The notes under the pieces are model-generated. The model had not been told where the DNA came from. It ran no database searches and saw nothing but the letters and a program-made list of their open reading frames with translations. Positions 33,936 to 41,603 of a stretch of 41,603 nt of DNA are shown piece by piece. Origin of the DNA: Alphaproteobacteria bacterium (GTDB lineage Bacteria; Pseudomonadota; Alphaproteobacteria; M2410). The stretch lies in contig SBHG01000044.1 of NCBI GenBank assembly GCA_006226305.1, forward strand, positions 1 to 41,603, in the 5' to 3' direction. How positions within the stretch are numbered: position 1 is the first letter of the stretch; each line of letters begins with the position of its first letter. Made by a program: the position numbers and the translations under genes.

Positions 33936-35504
33936 ATGGACCTGAAAATGAACGAAGATCAAAATACGGAAGAAGTGGTGGAAGACGTGGCTGAAGAGGC
34001 CGCGCCGGAACAGGTGTCTGAAGGCAGTGAAACCGCTGAAGCCAAAGAAGAAGCCACAAAGAGCTCCGCCGAGGCGGCTTCAGGAGAAAAGCCAGCCGAA
34101 GAAGCTCAAACGCTGAAAGCCACCCCCCTCTGGGCCTTGCACAAAGAGCGCCGGGGAAAGATGGTCCCCTTCGCTGGATATGAAATGCCGGTGCAATATC
34201 GCCGCGGCATCATGGAAGAGCACAAACAAACCCGTGAACGCGCAGGTCTCTTTGACGTCTCCCATATGGGGCAGGCCTTCCTGGTGCTGGACGGCGAGGG
34301 TGGTCACGATGACATCGCCGCTCTCATCGAAACTCTGGTGCCCGGCGAGATCAAAGGCCTGAAACCGGGCGGCATCCGCTACACACTACTCCTCAACGAA
34401 GAGGGCGGCATCATGGACGATCTCATGGTGACCCGTCCGGAGGGCGAGGAAAATGAAGGCATGCTGTTCCTCGTGGTCAATGCGGCCACCAAAGAGGGTG
34501 ATTTTGCCTATATTTCCGAAAAACTGAACGGCAAGGCGCGATTGATCCTGGCCGGTGACCGCGCGCTGATGGCGCTGCAAGGCCCTCGCGCCGCCAAGGT
34601 CTTGAAACGCCTGGCGCCATTTGTGGAGACCATGGGCTTCATGACCGCCAAGGCCGCGCGTATTGATGGGGTCGAAGTGATCGTCAGTCGGTGCGGTTAT
34701 ACCGGCGAGGACGGTTTTGAAATCTCCGTGCCCGCTGAAATGGCGGAGGCCTTTGCGCGTAAACTCCTCGGCCACCGCGAGGTGCAGCTGATCGGTCTCG
34801 GCGCGCGGGACTCCTTGCGCCTTGAAGCGGGGCTTTGTCTTTATGGTCATGACATCGACGAGGAAACGACGCCCATTGAAGCAGGCCTGACATGGGCAAT
34901 CGGCAAGCGCCGCAAAATGGAAAAAGACTTTCCTGGCGCTGAAAAAATCATGAGCCAACTCATGGACGGCGCGCCGCGCCGCCGCGTCGGCATTAAGCCC
35001 AAGGGGCGAGCGCCCGCGCGCGAGGGTACAGAGATTGTCAATAACGACGGAGATGTCATCGGTAAAATCACCTCGGGCGGCTTTGGGCCGACCATCAAAA
35101 GCCCCATCGCTATGGGCTATGTGGATGCCTCCTTGCCGGAAAACGAAACCGAAATTGGTCTCCTAATCCGCGGAAAGGTTCATGAAGCCGAGATTGTCCC
35201 GCTACCCTTTGTCGAGCAGCGCTACTACCGTGCCGACAAAGTCGAAGAGGAAGATAAAGACAAAAATGGGCGCAAGCGCAGAAAGCGTACCAAGAAGGAC
35301 GACAAAAAACCTGCGAAGGAAAAGAAGTCGGCCAAGAAGAAAAAAGCAGACGTAGAAGAGCCAGAAACCGAGAAGGTCTCAGACGAGACAGCCGAGAAGA
35401 CCAAGGCCGAAGTCGTCGAAATTGAAATTAAGGAAGCCTCGGAAGCACCAGCAATCGAGGAAACCGTCGCTGAAGCAGAGGAAGAAACCGATGAGCGATC
35501 TTAA
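33936..35504 (+). CDS. gcvT: Glycine cleavage system T protein with long charged extensions at both ends
   Basis: GcvT takes the methylamine from lipoyl-GcvH, releasing ammonia and passing the C1 unit to tetrahydrofolate. The core, about residues 61-433, is complete: TPLWALHKERRGKMVPFAGYEMPVQY, FDVSHMGQ, the GYTGEDGFEISV loop, LGARDSLRLEAGLCLYGHD and the C-terminal GFGPTIKSPIAMGYV domain. Unlike usual GcvT (about 365-380 residues) it has 522. The first ~60 residues are Glu/Ala-rich and acidic. The last ~88 are a Lys/Arg cluster (KNGRKRRKRTKKDDKK) then an acidic Glu/Ala tail. Both look disordered. The start may equally be ATG 33948; no strong ribosome binding site decides. The frame overlaps gcvH by 14 bases. 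Confidence 0.93.
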   Translation: MDLKMNEDQNTEEVVEDVAEEAAPEQVSEGSETAEAKEEATKSSAEAASGEKPAEEAQTLKATPLWALHKERRGKMVPFAGYEMPVQYRRGIMEEHKQTRERAGLFDVSHMGQAFLVLDGEGGHDDIAALIETLVPGEIKGLKPGGIRYTLLLNEEGGIMDDLMVTRPEGEENEGMLFLVVNAATKEGDFAYISEKLNGKARLILAGDRALMALQGPRAAKVLKRLAPFVETMGFMTAKAARIDGVEVIVSRCGYTGEDGFEISVPAEMAEAFARKLLGHREVQLIGLGARDSLRLEAGLCLYGHDIDEETTPIEAGLTWAIGKRRKMEKDFPGAEKIMSQLMDGAPRRRVGIKPKGRAPAREGTEIVNNDGDVIGKITSGGFGPTIKSPIAMGYVDASLPENETEIGLLIRGKVHEAEIVPLPFVEQRYYRADKVEEEDKDKNGRKRRKRTKKDDKKPAKEKKSAKKKKADVEEPETEKVSDETAEKTKAEVVEIEIKEASEAPAIEETVAEAEEETDERS

Positions 35505-35868
35505 GTATACCGAACAGCACGAATGGGTGCGCGTAAACGACGGCGTGGCGGAAATCGGCATCTCCGATTATGCCGCCGAACAATTGGGCGATGTGGTCTA
35601 TGTGGAACTTCCAGATGTGGGACGAACAGTAGAGCAGTCCGGCGAAATTGCCGTGGTTGAATCCGTCAAAGCCGCCAGTGAAATCTATGCGCCGGTCTCC
35701 GGCGAAGTCGTGGAAGTCAATGGGGCGCTCGACGACGATCCGGCAACTGTGAATGCTGAGCCGACCGGCAAGGGTTGGATGGTGAGGCTGAAGCTTTCCA
35801 ACGAGGATGAGCTTGCTACCCTCATGGATGCCGATGCTTATAAGACCTATCTGGAAGGCCTAGAATAA
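35491..35868 (+). CDS. gcvH: Glycine cleavage system H protein
   Basis: GcvH is the 125-residue lipoyl carrier shuttling intermediates between P, T and L proteins. The lipoylation lysine is K60 in [19 protein letters not shown], and the N-terminus [15 protein letters not shown] matches the family. ATG 35491 lies inside the end of gcvT in another frame; an open frame reaching back to 35422 is just overlap with the gcvT tail. It ends one base before gcvPA. Confidence 0.97.
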   Translation: MSDLKYTEQHEWVRVNDGVAEIGISDYAAEQLGDVVYVELPDVGRTVEQSGEIAVVESVKAASEIYAPVSGEVVEVNGALDDDPATVNAEPTGKGWMVRLKLSNEDELATLMDADAYKTYLEGLE

Positions 35869-35869
35869 G

Positions 35870-37216
35870 ATGCGCTATCTGCCTCATACGCCGCAGGATC
35901 GGGCCGAGATGCTGGCGCGCATCGGCGCGGCCAATATCAATGAGTTATTTAAGGACGTGCCGGCAGACGCGCTTTTAAATGAGCGTCTCGATCTGCCGAT
36001 GGCAGCTTCTGAAATGGCTGTCGAACGCCAGCTGTCCGCCATGGCGGCCATGAACACAGCCGCTGGCACGGTGCCCTTCTTTATTGGCTGCGGCGCTTAT
36101 CGCCATCATGTCCCGGCCACGGTTGATCACCTCATTCAGCGATCTGAGTTTCTGACAGCCTATACGCCCTATCAGCCTGAGATATCTCAAGGAACCTTGC
36201 AGGTCCTTTTCGAGTTCCAGACGCAAGTAGCGGCGCTGACTGGCATGGATGTCGCCAATGCCTCCATGTATGACGGTTCAACGGCTGCCGCCGAAGCGGT
36301 CATGATGGCGGCCCGAGTCACACGGCGTCAACGCACCGTTTTGTCGGGCAACCTGCATCCGCATTACCGCGATGTGATCCTGACCAACGGGACCTACACC
36401 GGCGAGGCCTTTGTAAAAAACAGCCCGCAAGTGACCGACGACGAAGATTTGGCGGCCCAGGTTGACGATCAAACCGCCGCCGTGGTTGTGCAAAACCCAG
36501 ATGTCTTTGGCAATCTGCGCGACCTTACGCCTCTGGCCGAGGCCGTGCATGCCAAGGGTGCTCTGCTGATTGTTGTTGTGACGGAAACGGTCTCCCTCGG
36601 CATGGTGAAATCACCGGGCGCCATGGGCGCCGATATTGTCGTGGCGGAAGGTCAATCCATCGGCAATGGTCTCAACTTTGGCGGGCCCTATGTGGGGCTT
36701 TTTGCTACTCGGCAAAAATACGTGCGCCAAATGCCGGGTCGGCTCTGCGGCGAAACAACAGATGCCGACGGCAAGCGCGGCTATGTGCTCACCCTGTCAA
36801 CGCGCGAGCAACATATTCGCCGGGAAAAAGCAACGAGTAACATTTGCACCAACTCCGGTCTTTGTGCGCTTGCTTTCTCAATTCACATGACGCTGCTGGG
36901 TGAGAAAGGCCTGCGCCATTTGGCAGCGCTCAATCACGCGGGAGCTGTCGCCCTGGCCGAATCCTTGAGCGAAGTGCCTGGCGTTGAATTGATGACGGAG
37001 CGTTTCTTTAATGAATTTACCCTGCGCCTCCCGAAAGAGGCGCAGGAAGTGGTGGAAGCGCTTACTGAAAAGGGCATCCTGGGCGGGGTTCGAATGTCCC
37101 GGTTGTTCCCCGGGGACGATACTATGGACACTCTGGTGACCATTGCCGTCACCGAAACCAACACACCCGAAGATTTCGCCGCCTATCGCAAGGCGCTCGA
37201 GGAGGTGCTGTCATGA
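35870..37216 (+). CDS. gcvPA: Glycine dehydrogenase (decarboxylating) subunit 1
   Basis: This is the N-terminal half of the split P protein (448 residues). P protein decarboxylates glycine with PLP and loads the methylamine on lipoyl-GcvH. Family blocks: [54 protein letters not shown] and the [17 protein letters not shown] segment. The split form, as opposed to the single ~950-residue chain, is typical of many bacteria including some alphaproteobacteria. The stop overlaps the gcvPB start by four bases (ATGA), as expected for subunits made in equal amounts. Confidence 0.97.
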   Translation: MRYLPHTPQDRAEMLARIGAANINELFKDVPADALLNERLDLPMAASEMAVERQLSAMAAMNTAAGTVPFFIGCGAYRHHVPATVDHLIQRSEFLTAYTPYQPEISQGTLQVLFEFQTQVAALTGMDVANASMYDGSTAAAEAVMMAARVTRRQRTVLSGNLHPHYRDVILTNGTYTGEAFVKNSPQVTDDEDLAAQVDDQTAAVVVQNPDVFGNLRDLTPLAEAVHAKGALLIVVVTETVSLGMVKSPGAMGADIVVAEGQSIGNGLNFGGPYVGLFATRQKYVRQMPGRLCGETTDADGKRGYVLTLSTREQHIRREKATSNICTNSGLCALAFSIHMTLLGEKGLRHLAALNHAGAVALAESLSEVPGVELMTERFFNEFTLRLPKEAQEVVEALTEKGILGGVRMSRLFPGDDTMDTLVTIAVTETNTPEDFAAYRKALEEVLS

Positions 37217-38790
37217 ACCGCCAAGGTCGTCCCACACAGCCGGTCGCAAGTTCGGCGCCGGAAGGGCTTACCACATTTTCAGGCAACAAGGGCCTGCAGC
37301 TCGAAGAAGCCTTGATCTTTGAAATCGGCACGACGCAAACCACCGGCGTAGATCTTGCAGATCTGCCGGCCAATGCGAAATCACGGATCGGCGATCTGGC
37401 GAGAACCGACGAGATCGGATTGCCGGGGCTCACCGAGCCGGAAACCATGCGCCACTATGTGCGGCTCAGCCAGAAGAACTATGCCATTGATAGCGGCATC
37501 TATCCGCTCGGCTCCTGCACCATGAAGCACAATCCGCGCCTCAATGAAAAGATGGCGCGCCTGCCAGGGTTTTCTGACATTCACCCCATGCAGCCACAGT
37601 CAACGGTGCAAGGGGCGCTCGAACTTATCGACACCCTGGCTCATTGGCTGAAGGTCATCACCGGCATGCCGGCGGTTGCCATGTCGCCAAAGGCAGGCGC
37701 TCATGGCGAGCTCTGCGGGCTCATGGCCATTCGGGCCTGCCTCGAAGCCCGGGGCGATGCACGCGTGCGTGTCCTGGTTCCCGAGTCCGCCCACGGCACC
37801 AACCCGGCAACAGCGGCAGCTTGCGGCTATAAAGTCGACACAATTCCGGCAACCGAAGAGGGTCGCGTTGATCTTGAGGCTCTAAAGGCCAAACTGGGCG
37901 ACGATGTTGCCGCTCTAATGCTTACCAACCCCAACACCTGCGGATTGTTTGAGCGTGACATCATTGAGATTTGTGAGGCGGTGCACGGGGCGGGGGCTCT
38001 GGTTTATTGTGATGGCGCCAATCTCAACGCCATTATGGGAAAGGTACGCCCTGGGGATTTGGGTATTGATGCCATGCACATCAATCTCCACAAAACCTTC
38101 TCGACGCCCCACGGCGGCGGCGGGCCTGGCGCGGGGCCGGTTGTCCTGTCCGAAACCCTGGCGCCTTTTGCGCCCTTGCCTTTTGTCGTGGTCACCGATG
38201 GCACTTTTAGCCTGGCTGAATATGCGCCAGAGGCCGAAGCTCATGGGGCCCAGCCCTTTGGCCGTCTGACCGCCTTCCATGGCCAGATGGGCATGTTTGT
38301 GCGCGCCCTGTCCTTTATGATGAGCCATGGCTCGGATGGTATTGCTCAAGCGGCAGAAGATGCCGTCCTCAATGCCAATTACATTATGGCGAGCTTGAAG
38401 GACATCATGACAGCAAGCTTTGAAGGCCCTTGCATGCACGAGGCGCTTTTTGATGATCGCTTCCTCAAGGACACAGACGTCACCACCCTCGATATGGCCA
38501 AGGCCATGATCGATGAGGGAATGCACCCCATGACCATGTATTTCCCGCTGGTGGTGCACGGCGCTATGTTGATCGAGCCGACAGAGTCGGAATCCAAGCA
38601 AACGCTCGATGCTTTCATCTCGACCATGCGCCAACTTGTAGAAGCCGCCAAGGCGGGGGAAACCGAACGCTTTACGGGCGCCCCACATTTTGCGCCCATG
38701 AAGCGACTGGATGAAACAGCGGCCGCCCGCAAGCCTGTGCTTCGCTGGACGCCGGAAGAAAATGCCTCTCACTCCGCCGCTGCGGAGTGA
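37213..38790 (+). CDS. gcvPB: Glycine dehydrogenase (decarboxylating) subunit 2
   Basis: This is the C-terminal, PLP-carrying half of the P protein (525 residues). The PLP lysine is K294 in [19 protein letters not shown]. Other blocks are [23 protein letters not shown] [12 protein letters not shown] and [13 protein letters not shown]. It works with gcvPA, gcvH and gcvT; the L protein (lipoamide dehydrogenase) is not in this window. The final residues (NASHSAAAE) are encoded within a 13-bp hairpin that overlaps the stop codon. Confidence 0.97.
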   Translation: MNRQGRPTQPVASSAPEGLTTFSGNKGLQLEEALIFEIGTTQTTGVDLADLPANAKSRIGDLARTDEIGLPGLTEPETMRHYVRLSQKNYAIDSGIYPLGSCTMKHNPRLNEKMARLPGFSDIHPMQPQSTVQGALELIDTLAHWLKVITGMPAVAMSPKAGAHGELCGLMAIRACLEARGDARVRVLVPESAHGTNPATAAACGYKVDTIPATEEGRVDLEALKAKLGDDVAALMLTNPNTCGLFERDIIEICEAVHGAGALVYCDGANLNAIMGKVRPGDLGIDAMHINLHKTFSTPHGGGGPGAGPVVLSETLAPFAPLPFVVVTDGTFSLAEYAPEAEAHGAQPFGRLTAFHGQMGMFVRALSFMMSHGSDGIAQAAEDAVLNANYIMASLKDIMTASFEGPCMHEALFDDRFLKDTDVTTLDMAKAMIDEGMHPMTMYFPLVVHGAMLIEPTESESKQTLDAFISTMRQLVEAAKAGETERFTGAPHFAPMKRLDETAAARKPVLRWTPEENASHSAAAE

Positions 38791-38810
38791 GAGGACGCTC
38801 ACTGGAGCGT
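38765..38810. terminator. Bidirectional terminator between gcvPB and fba
   Basis: CCTCTCACTCCGC (38765-38777) pairs perfectly over 13 bases with GCGGAGTGAGAGG (38782-38794) around CGCT. A second stem follows directly, ACGCTC (38795-38800) with GAGCGT (38805-38810). The first stem contains the gcvPB stop codon. Read on the - strand it is followed by ATTTTCTTCC, so it can stop fba transcription; on the + strand it has only a weak T-rich tail (TTATTTA). Confidence 0.75.
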
Positions 38811-39880
38811 TATTTAGCCAGGCTGCGTCCTGCTGAACCAAGATCCTGAAAGGCTTCTTCCAACCGGGTAACGAAACCTTCTTCGCCTGCGCGCAGCCAT
38901 TTGCGCGGGTCATATTGCTTTTTGTAGGGCGTCCCATCCTCGGGGTCGATCTGGTATTTGAACGCCTTGGGGTGGGTGTCCACATAGTCCCCCACCGGCT
39001 TGGAAAAGGCGAACTGCGTGTCTGTATCGATGTTCATCTTGAACACACCATAGGAAATCGCTTCGGTAATCTTGTCTTTTTCCGAGCCGGACCCGCCGTG
39101 GAAGACGAGGCTCAACGGTTTGTCGCCGGTTTTGTGAGTTGAGATGACAAGATCTTGCGATCCTTTGAGGATCTCCGGACGTAGCTTCACGTTGCCCGGT
39201 TTATAAACGCCGTGCACATTGCCGAAGGAGGCCGCCACCGAGAAATGTCCGATGGGCGTAAGCAGATCATAGGCTTGCAGCACATCGGTCGGCTGCGTGT
39301 AGAGCTTTGAGTTGTCCACGTGATCGTGATCGAAGTCAGTGCCGACACCGTCTTCTTCACCGCCGGTGACCCCGAGTTCAATCTCAAGGCTCATCTTCAT
39401 CGGCGCCATACGTTCCAGCATCCGGGCGCATTCACTCAAGTTGTCCTCAATGCTCTCTTCTGAAAGGTCGAGCATGTGCGAGGTATAGAGCGCCTTGCCG
39501 GTTTTCTTAAAATGCGCTTCAGAAAAATCAACCAGCTTGTCGACCCAGGGAACCAGCTTGCGATTGGCGTGATCGGTATGCAGCACGACACAGACGCCAT
39601 AGTGTTCAGCAAGGAGGTGGACATGTTGCGCAGCTGAAACAGCGCCGAGAACTTTCGCCATGTCGCCATCGGGCATGCCTTGCCCGGCAAAGAACTGCGC
39701 ACCGCCATTGGAGAACTGTATGATCACATCCGTATTGTTCTTGGCCGCGGCCTCCAGAGCCGCATTGACGGAGTTGGTGCCAACACAGTTGACAGCGGCC
39801 AGCGCATAACCACCGGATTTGCACGCATCAACGAGTTCAAAATAGTCATCGCCTGTGACCACGCCGGGTTTGAGAGTCAT
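38810..39880 (-). CDS. fbaA: Fructose-bisphosphate aldolase, class II (class IIA)
   Basis: This zinc-dependent aldolase splits fructose 1,6-bisphosphate into dihydroxyacetone phosphate and glyceraldehyde 3-phosphate. It is the E. coli FbaA type (356 residues from ATG 39880). Blocks: KPGVVTGDDYFELVDA, AAVNCVGTNSVNAALEAA, VIIQFSNGGAQFFAGQG, the zinc/catalytic VVLHTDHANRK, SLEIELGVTGGEEDGV, FGNVHGVYKPGNVKL, VFHGGSGSEKD and GVFKMNIDTDTQ. An in-frame ATG at 39892 would add four residues; AGGA upstream favours 39880 weakly. Confidence 0.96.
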   Translation of the reverse strand: MTLKPGVVTGDDYFELVDACKSGGYALAAVNCVGTNSVNAALEAAAKNNTDVIIQFSNGGAQFFAGQGMPDGDMAKVLGAVSAAQHVHLLAEHYGVCVVLHTDHANRKLVPWVDKLVDFSEAHFKKTGKALYTSHMLDLSEESIEDNLSECARMLERMAPMKMSLEIELGVTGGEEDGVGTDFDHDHVDNSKLYTQPTDVLQAYDLLTPIGHFSVAASFGNVHGVYKPGNVKLRPEILKGSQDLVISTHKTGDKPLSLVFHGGSGSEKDKITEAISYGVFKMNIDTDTQFAFSKPVGDYVDTHPKAFKYQIDPEDGTPYKKQYDPRKWLRAGEEGFVTRLEEAFQDLGSAGRSLAK

Positions 39881-40083
39881 TTTCTTTAACATCCTGAAAT
39901 TACATGAGGGATCAGATCTTCTAGCCGTCAAAATGGCAGATTAGAGCCCATTCTCCAAGACCCCCGAGGGAGATTCTTCTCAGAAAAATTGCCGCACTTG
40001 CCATTCTCAGAGCGATCTGGGAACATTTTGCCACGAGGCGGTGCGAAGACACCGCGAGAACCCAAGGGCAGGAGATCGCAAGA

Positions 40084-40938
40084 ATGGCGCATGTAGCAAT
40101 AGACAAGAGTTCCGTCTTTGAGGTGGAACATCTCACTCCCACCATTGGGTCGGTGATTCGCGGGATCGACATGTCCAGGGCGCAGACCCTCGACGAGATC
40201 GACTTCTTTCGCCAGGCGCTGTTGGATCGCAAGGTGGTCTTCTTTCGCGATCAGGATATTACGACGGAGCAACATCTAGATTTCGCGCGGAATTTCGGCG
40301 AACTGGAAGTGCATCCCTTCGCGCCCCACAAAGAAGGCTACCCGGAGGTGCTTGCCATCACCCATGATAAAGACCATCCGGGCCGCGAAAACACCTGGCA
40401 CTCGGATGTAACCTGGCGCCTGGAGCCATCGCTGGGGTCGGTGCTGCGACTTTTGGAGGTGCCGGACGTGGGCGGCGACACGCTCTTTGCGGATATGGAA
40501 GCGGCCTATGAAAACCTTCCTGATGAGATTAAGGAGCGCGTTGAAGGCCGCGTGGCTGTGCATGATTTTGCCCATTTTCGCAAGCAGATGAAAAAGCGCG
40601 GGCTAACACCGCAGCAGATCGAGGAGATGAACGAAAAATATCCCATGGTCGAGCACCCGGTGATCCGCGCTCATCCGGAAACCGGCCGCAAGAGCATCTA
40701 CGTCAACGCGGCCTTCACCCAGTACATCAAGGACATGGATGAGTATGAAAGTGCCGAGCTGTTAAAGACGCTCTATGCTACCGCGGCGACGCCCGAATAT
40801 CAGTGCCGCTTCCGTTGGGCGAAAAACTCGGTTGCCTTTTGGGACAATCGGTCGTGCCAACACTACGCGACCTCTGACTATTGGCCGCATCGCCGGATCG
40901 CCGAGCGGGTGACGATTATCGGTGATCGGCCGAGGTGA
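40084..40938 (+). CDS. TauD/TfdA-family 2-oxoglutarate-dependent dioxygenase
   Basis: The product is 284 residues. Enzymes of this family use Fe(II), oxygen and 2-oxoglutarate to hydroxylate substrates such as taurine, alkyl sulfates or phenoxyacetates, often releasing sulfite. The iron triad is visible as H106 and D108 in ENTWHSDVTW and H260 in NRSCQHYAT, with the 2-oxoglutarate arginine in HRRIAERVTI. No sulfonate or sulfate transport genes lie nearby, so the substrate is unknown and calling it taurine dioxygenase would be too precise. An AGGAG lies about ten bases before the ATG. Divergent from fbaA. Confidence 0.9.
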   Translation: MAHVAIDKSSVFEVEHLTPTIGSVIRGIDMSRAQTLDEIDFFRQALLDRKVVFFRDQDITTEQHLDFARNFGELEVHPFAPHKEGYPEVLAITHDKDHPGRENTWHSDVTWRLEPSLGSVLRLLEVPDVGGDTLFADMEAAYENLPDEIKERVEGRVAVHDFAHFRKQMKKRGLTPQQIEEMNEKYPMVEHPVIRAHPETGRKSIYVNAAFTQYIKDMDEYESAELLKTLYATAATPEYQCRFRWAKNSVAFWDNRSCQHYATSDYWPHRRIAERVTIIGDRPR

Positions 40939-40982
40939 GCGCAAATTGGGCATCCCATTTGGGAAACATGTTCACATACACA

Positions 40983-41076
40983 CCTCATGCTGAGGAGAGC
41001 CCATCGGGCTCGTCTCGAAGCATGGAGTCAATTCATCTCATCCTTCGAGACACGCTTCGCGCTCCTCAGGATGAGG
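40983..41076. repeat. Dispersed intergenic palindromic repeat
   Basis: A nested inverted repeat of 94 bases. Outer arms CCTCATGCTGAGGAG (40983-40997) and CTCCTCAGGATGAGG (41062-41076) match at 14 of 15 positions. Inner arms GTCTCGAAGCATG (41012-41024) and CATCCTTCGAGAC (41039-41051) match at 12 of 13. A side hairpin GAGCCC-ATC-GGGCTC sits at 40997-41011. I recognise the sequence as a repeat common between genes in Bradyrhizobium, Caulobacter and relatives. It contains no gene. Confidence 0.8.
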
Positions 41077-41093
41077 CTCCCGCTTGGAGCAAC

Positions 41094-41126
41094 AAAAAAA
41101 GCCCCGCTCGGTTGAGCGGGGCTTTT
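41094..41126. terminator. Strong bidirectional rho-independent terminator
   Basis: GCCCCGCTC (41101-41109) pairs with GAGCGGGGC (41114-41122) around GGTT, flanked by seven A on the left and TTTT on the right. On the - strand this ends the ATP synthase transcript just after atpF with a run of seven T; on the + strand it ends the dioxygenase transcript. Confidence 0.93.
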
Positions 41127-41150
41127 CAATTCGTTTGAAGCGAAAGGAGC

Positions 41151-41603
41151 TTAGTGCAGCTTGCCTTTGAGGCCCTCGATGCTTTGTTTGATCAAGGCAT
41201 CGGCTTTGTCGCCGCCAACCTTGTCGGCAATAACACGGGTCGCAGCCGCAATGGCCACATCCGCAGCAACGCCGCGCACCTCATTAAGAGCTTGCACTTC
41301 TGCGCTTGCGATTTTTTGTTCGGCCATAGCGGTGCGTCGGGCAATTTGCTCAGCGAGAGCGGCCTCGGCCTCTTTCGCCATCTGCTCAGCTTCATGGCGT
41401 GCCTGAGCGACCATTTCTTCGGCTTCTTTTTCAGCTTCCGCCTGTTTGCGCTCGTAAGAAGCAAGCAGAGCCTGAGCCTCTTCGCGCAAGTTTCGAGCAT
41501 CCTCGATTTCCTTGCGAATGCCTTCCGCCCGGTCATCCAGCATGGCCGCCACTTTTTTGTGGGCGCCGATGTAGATAACACCGCCGAGGAAGATAAACAG
41601 GGC
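41151..41603 (-). CDS. atpF: ATP synthase F0 subunit b (3' part; start lies beyond the window)
   Basis: The frame is open from the window end to TTA 41151-41153, giving 150 residues. It begins inside the membrane helix (ALFIFLGGVIYIGA), then has HKKVAAMLDDRAEGIRKEI and a long Ala/Glu/Lys-rich coiled coil, the peripheral stalk that holds F1 to F0, ending EGLKGKLH. Only the first few residues are missing. The sequence type (DDRAEGIRKEIEDARNLREEAQALLASYERKQ) is the alphaproteobacterial b subunit. It is the last gene of its operon here, followed by the terminator above; an atpB-atpE-atpF order is expected beyond the window. Confidence 0.95.
   Translation of the reverse strand, partial: ALFIFLGGVIYIGAHKKVAAMLDDRAEGIRKEIEDARNLREEAQALLASYERKQAEAEKEAEEMVAQARHEAEQMAKEAEAALAEQIARRTAMAEQKIASAEVQALNEVRGVAADVAIAAATRVIADKVGGDKADALIKQSIEGLKGKLH

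Noticed and set aside
33936..35504. GcvT tail as a sequencing frameshift or a fusion to GcvH
   Set aside because: The frame remains open with consistent coding character to a stop that overlaps gcvH in a different frame, and gcvH has its own proper start.
37915..38985. 356-codon open frame on the - strand spanning gcvPB and the fba end
   Set aside because: It runs through two certain genes and a terminator hairpin; no family resemblance.
40084..40938. Specific naming as taurine dioxygenase (tauD)
   Set aside because: The motifs only establish the TauD/TfdA family; no taurine transporter or sulfonate genes occur nearby.

Overview
The window is a gene-dense chromosomal segment of an alphaproteobacterium, most likely of the Hyphomicrobiales (Rhizobiales) type. 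This rests on gene content and order: a tldD | coxB-coxA-ctaB-coxF-ctaG-coxC-DUF983-surf1 block, a thrC - M16 peptidase - GNAT block, an ispH-thrB-rnhA block, a lipid A/Kdo cluster with DUF4170 and DUF2093 neighbours, and two palindromic intergenic repeats of a kind common in this group. I saw no rRNA, tRNA, IS element, prophage or CRISPR array.

Layout. (1) 1-1130, + strand: tail of a DUF2093 gene and an exported M23-family protein. (2) 9801-1238, - strand: a long envelope operon reading pmbA/tldE, a CysQ-like phosphatase, DUF4170, msbA, a DUF374 acyltransferase, waaA (kdtA), lpxK and an LpxL-type acyltransferase; it makes and flips lipid A-Kdo. (3) 9848-11872: a small accessory pocket with an unrecognised lipoprotein-like protein carrying a Cys/His/Asp arrangement, a PEP-CTERM protein behind a near-consensus sigma-54 promoter, and a MAPEG membrane protein. 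(4) 13389-11956, - strand: tldD, the partner of the pmbA/tldE gene 2.2 kb away. (5) 13819-20180, + strand: the aa3-type cytochrome c oxidase structural and assembly operon, including a 43-residue coxF-like gene. (6) 20194-27922, + strand: M32 carboxypeptidase, threonine synthase, M16 peptidase, GNAT acetyltransferase and a large 7TM-PAS-GGDEF-EAL protein. (7) 27926-31609: yqgE (-), a Prx5-type peroxiredoxin (+), and rnhA, thrB, ispH (-). (8) 31776-38790, + strand: argS, then a tandem glycine riboswitch controlling gcvT-gcvH-gcvPA-gcvPB. (9) 38810-41603: class II fructose-bisphosphate aldolase (-), a TauD-family dioxygenase (+), a dispersed palindromic repeat, and the 3' end of atpF (-).

Most of the window is core metabolism. 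The points that depart from expectation are: a GcvT with about 60 extra acidic residues in front and about 88 charged residues behind its catalytic core; the sigma-54/PEP-CTERM gene with an unrecognised cysteine-peptidase-like neighbour; and several strong palindromes in intergenic DNA (a 19-bp one before the peroxiredoxin gene, one in the tldD/coxB gap). No complete, obviously new multi-gene system is visible. The pocket at 9848-11872 is the best place to look, but the exosortase it would need is not in this window.
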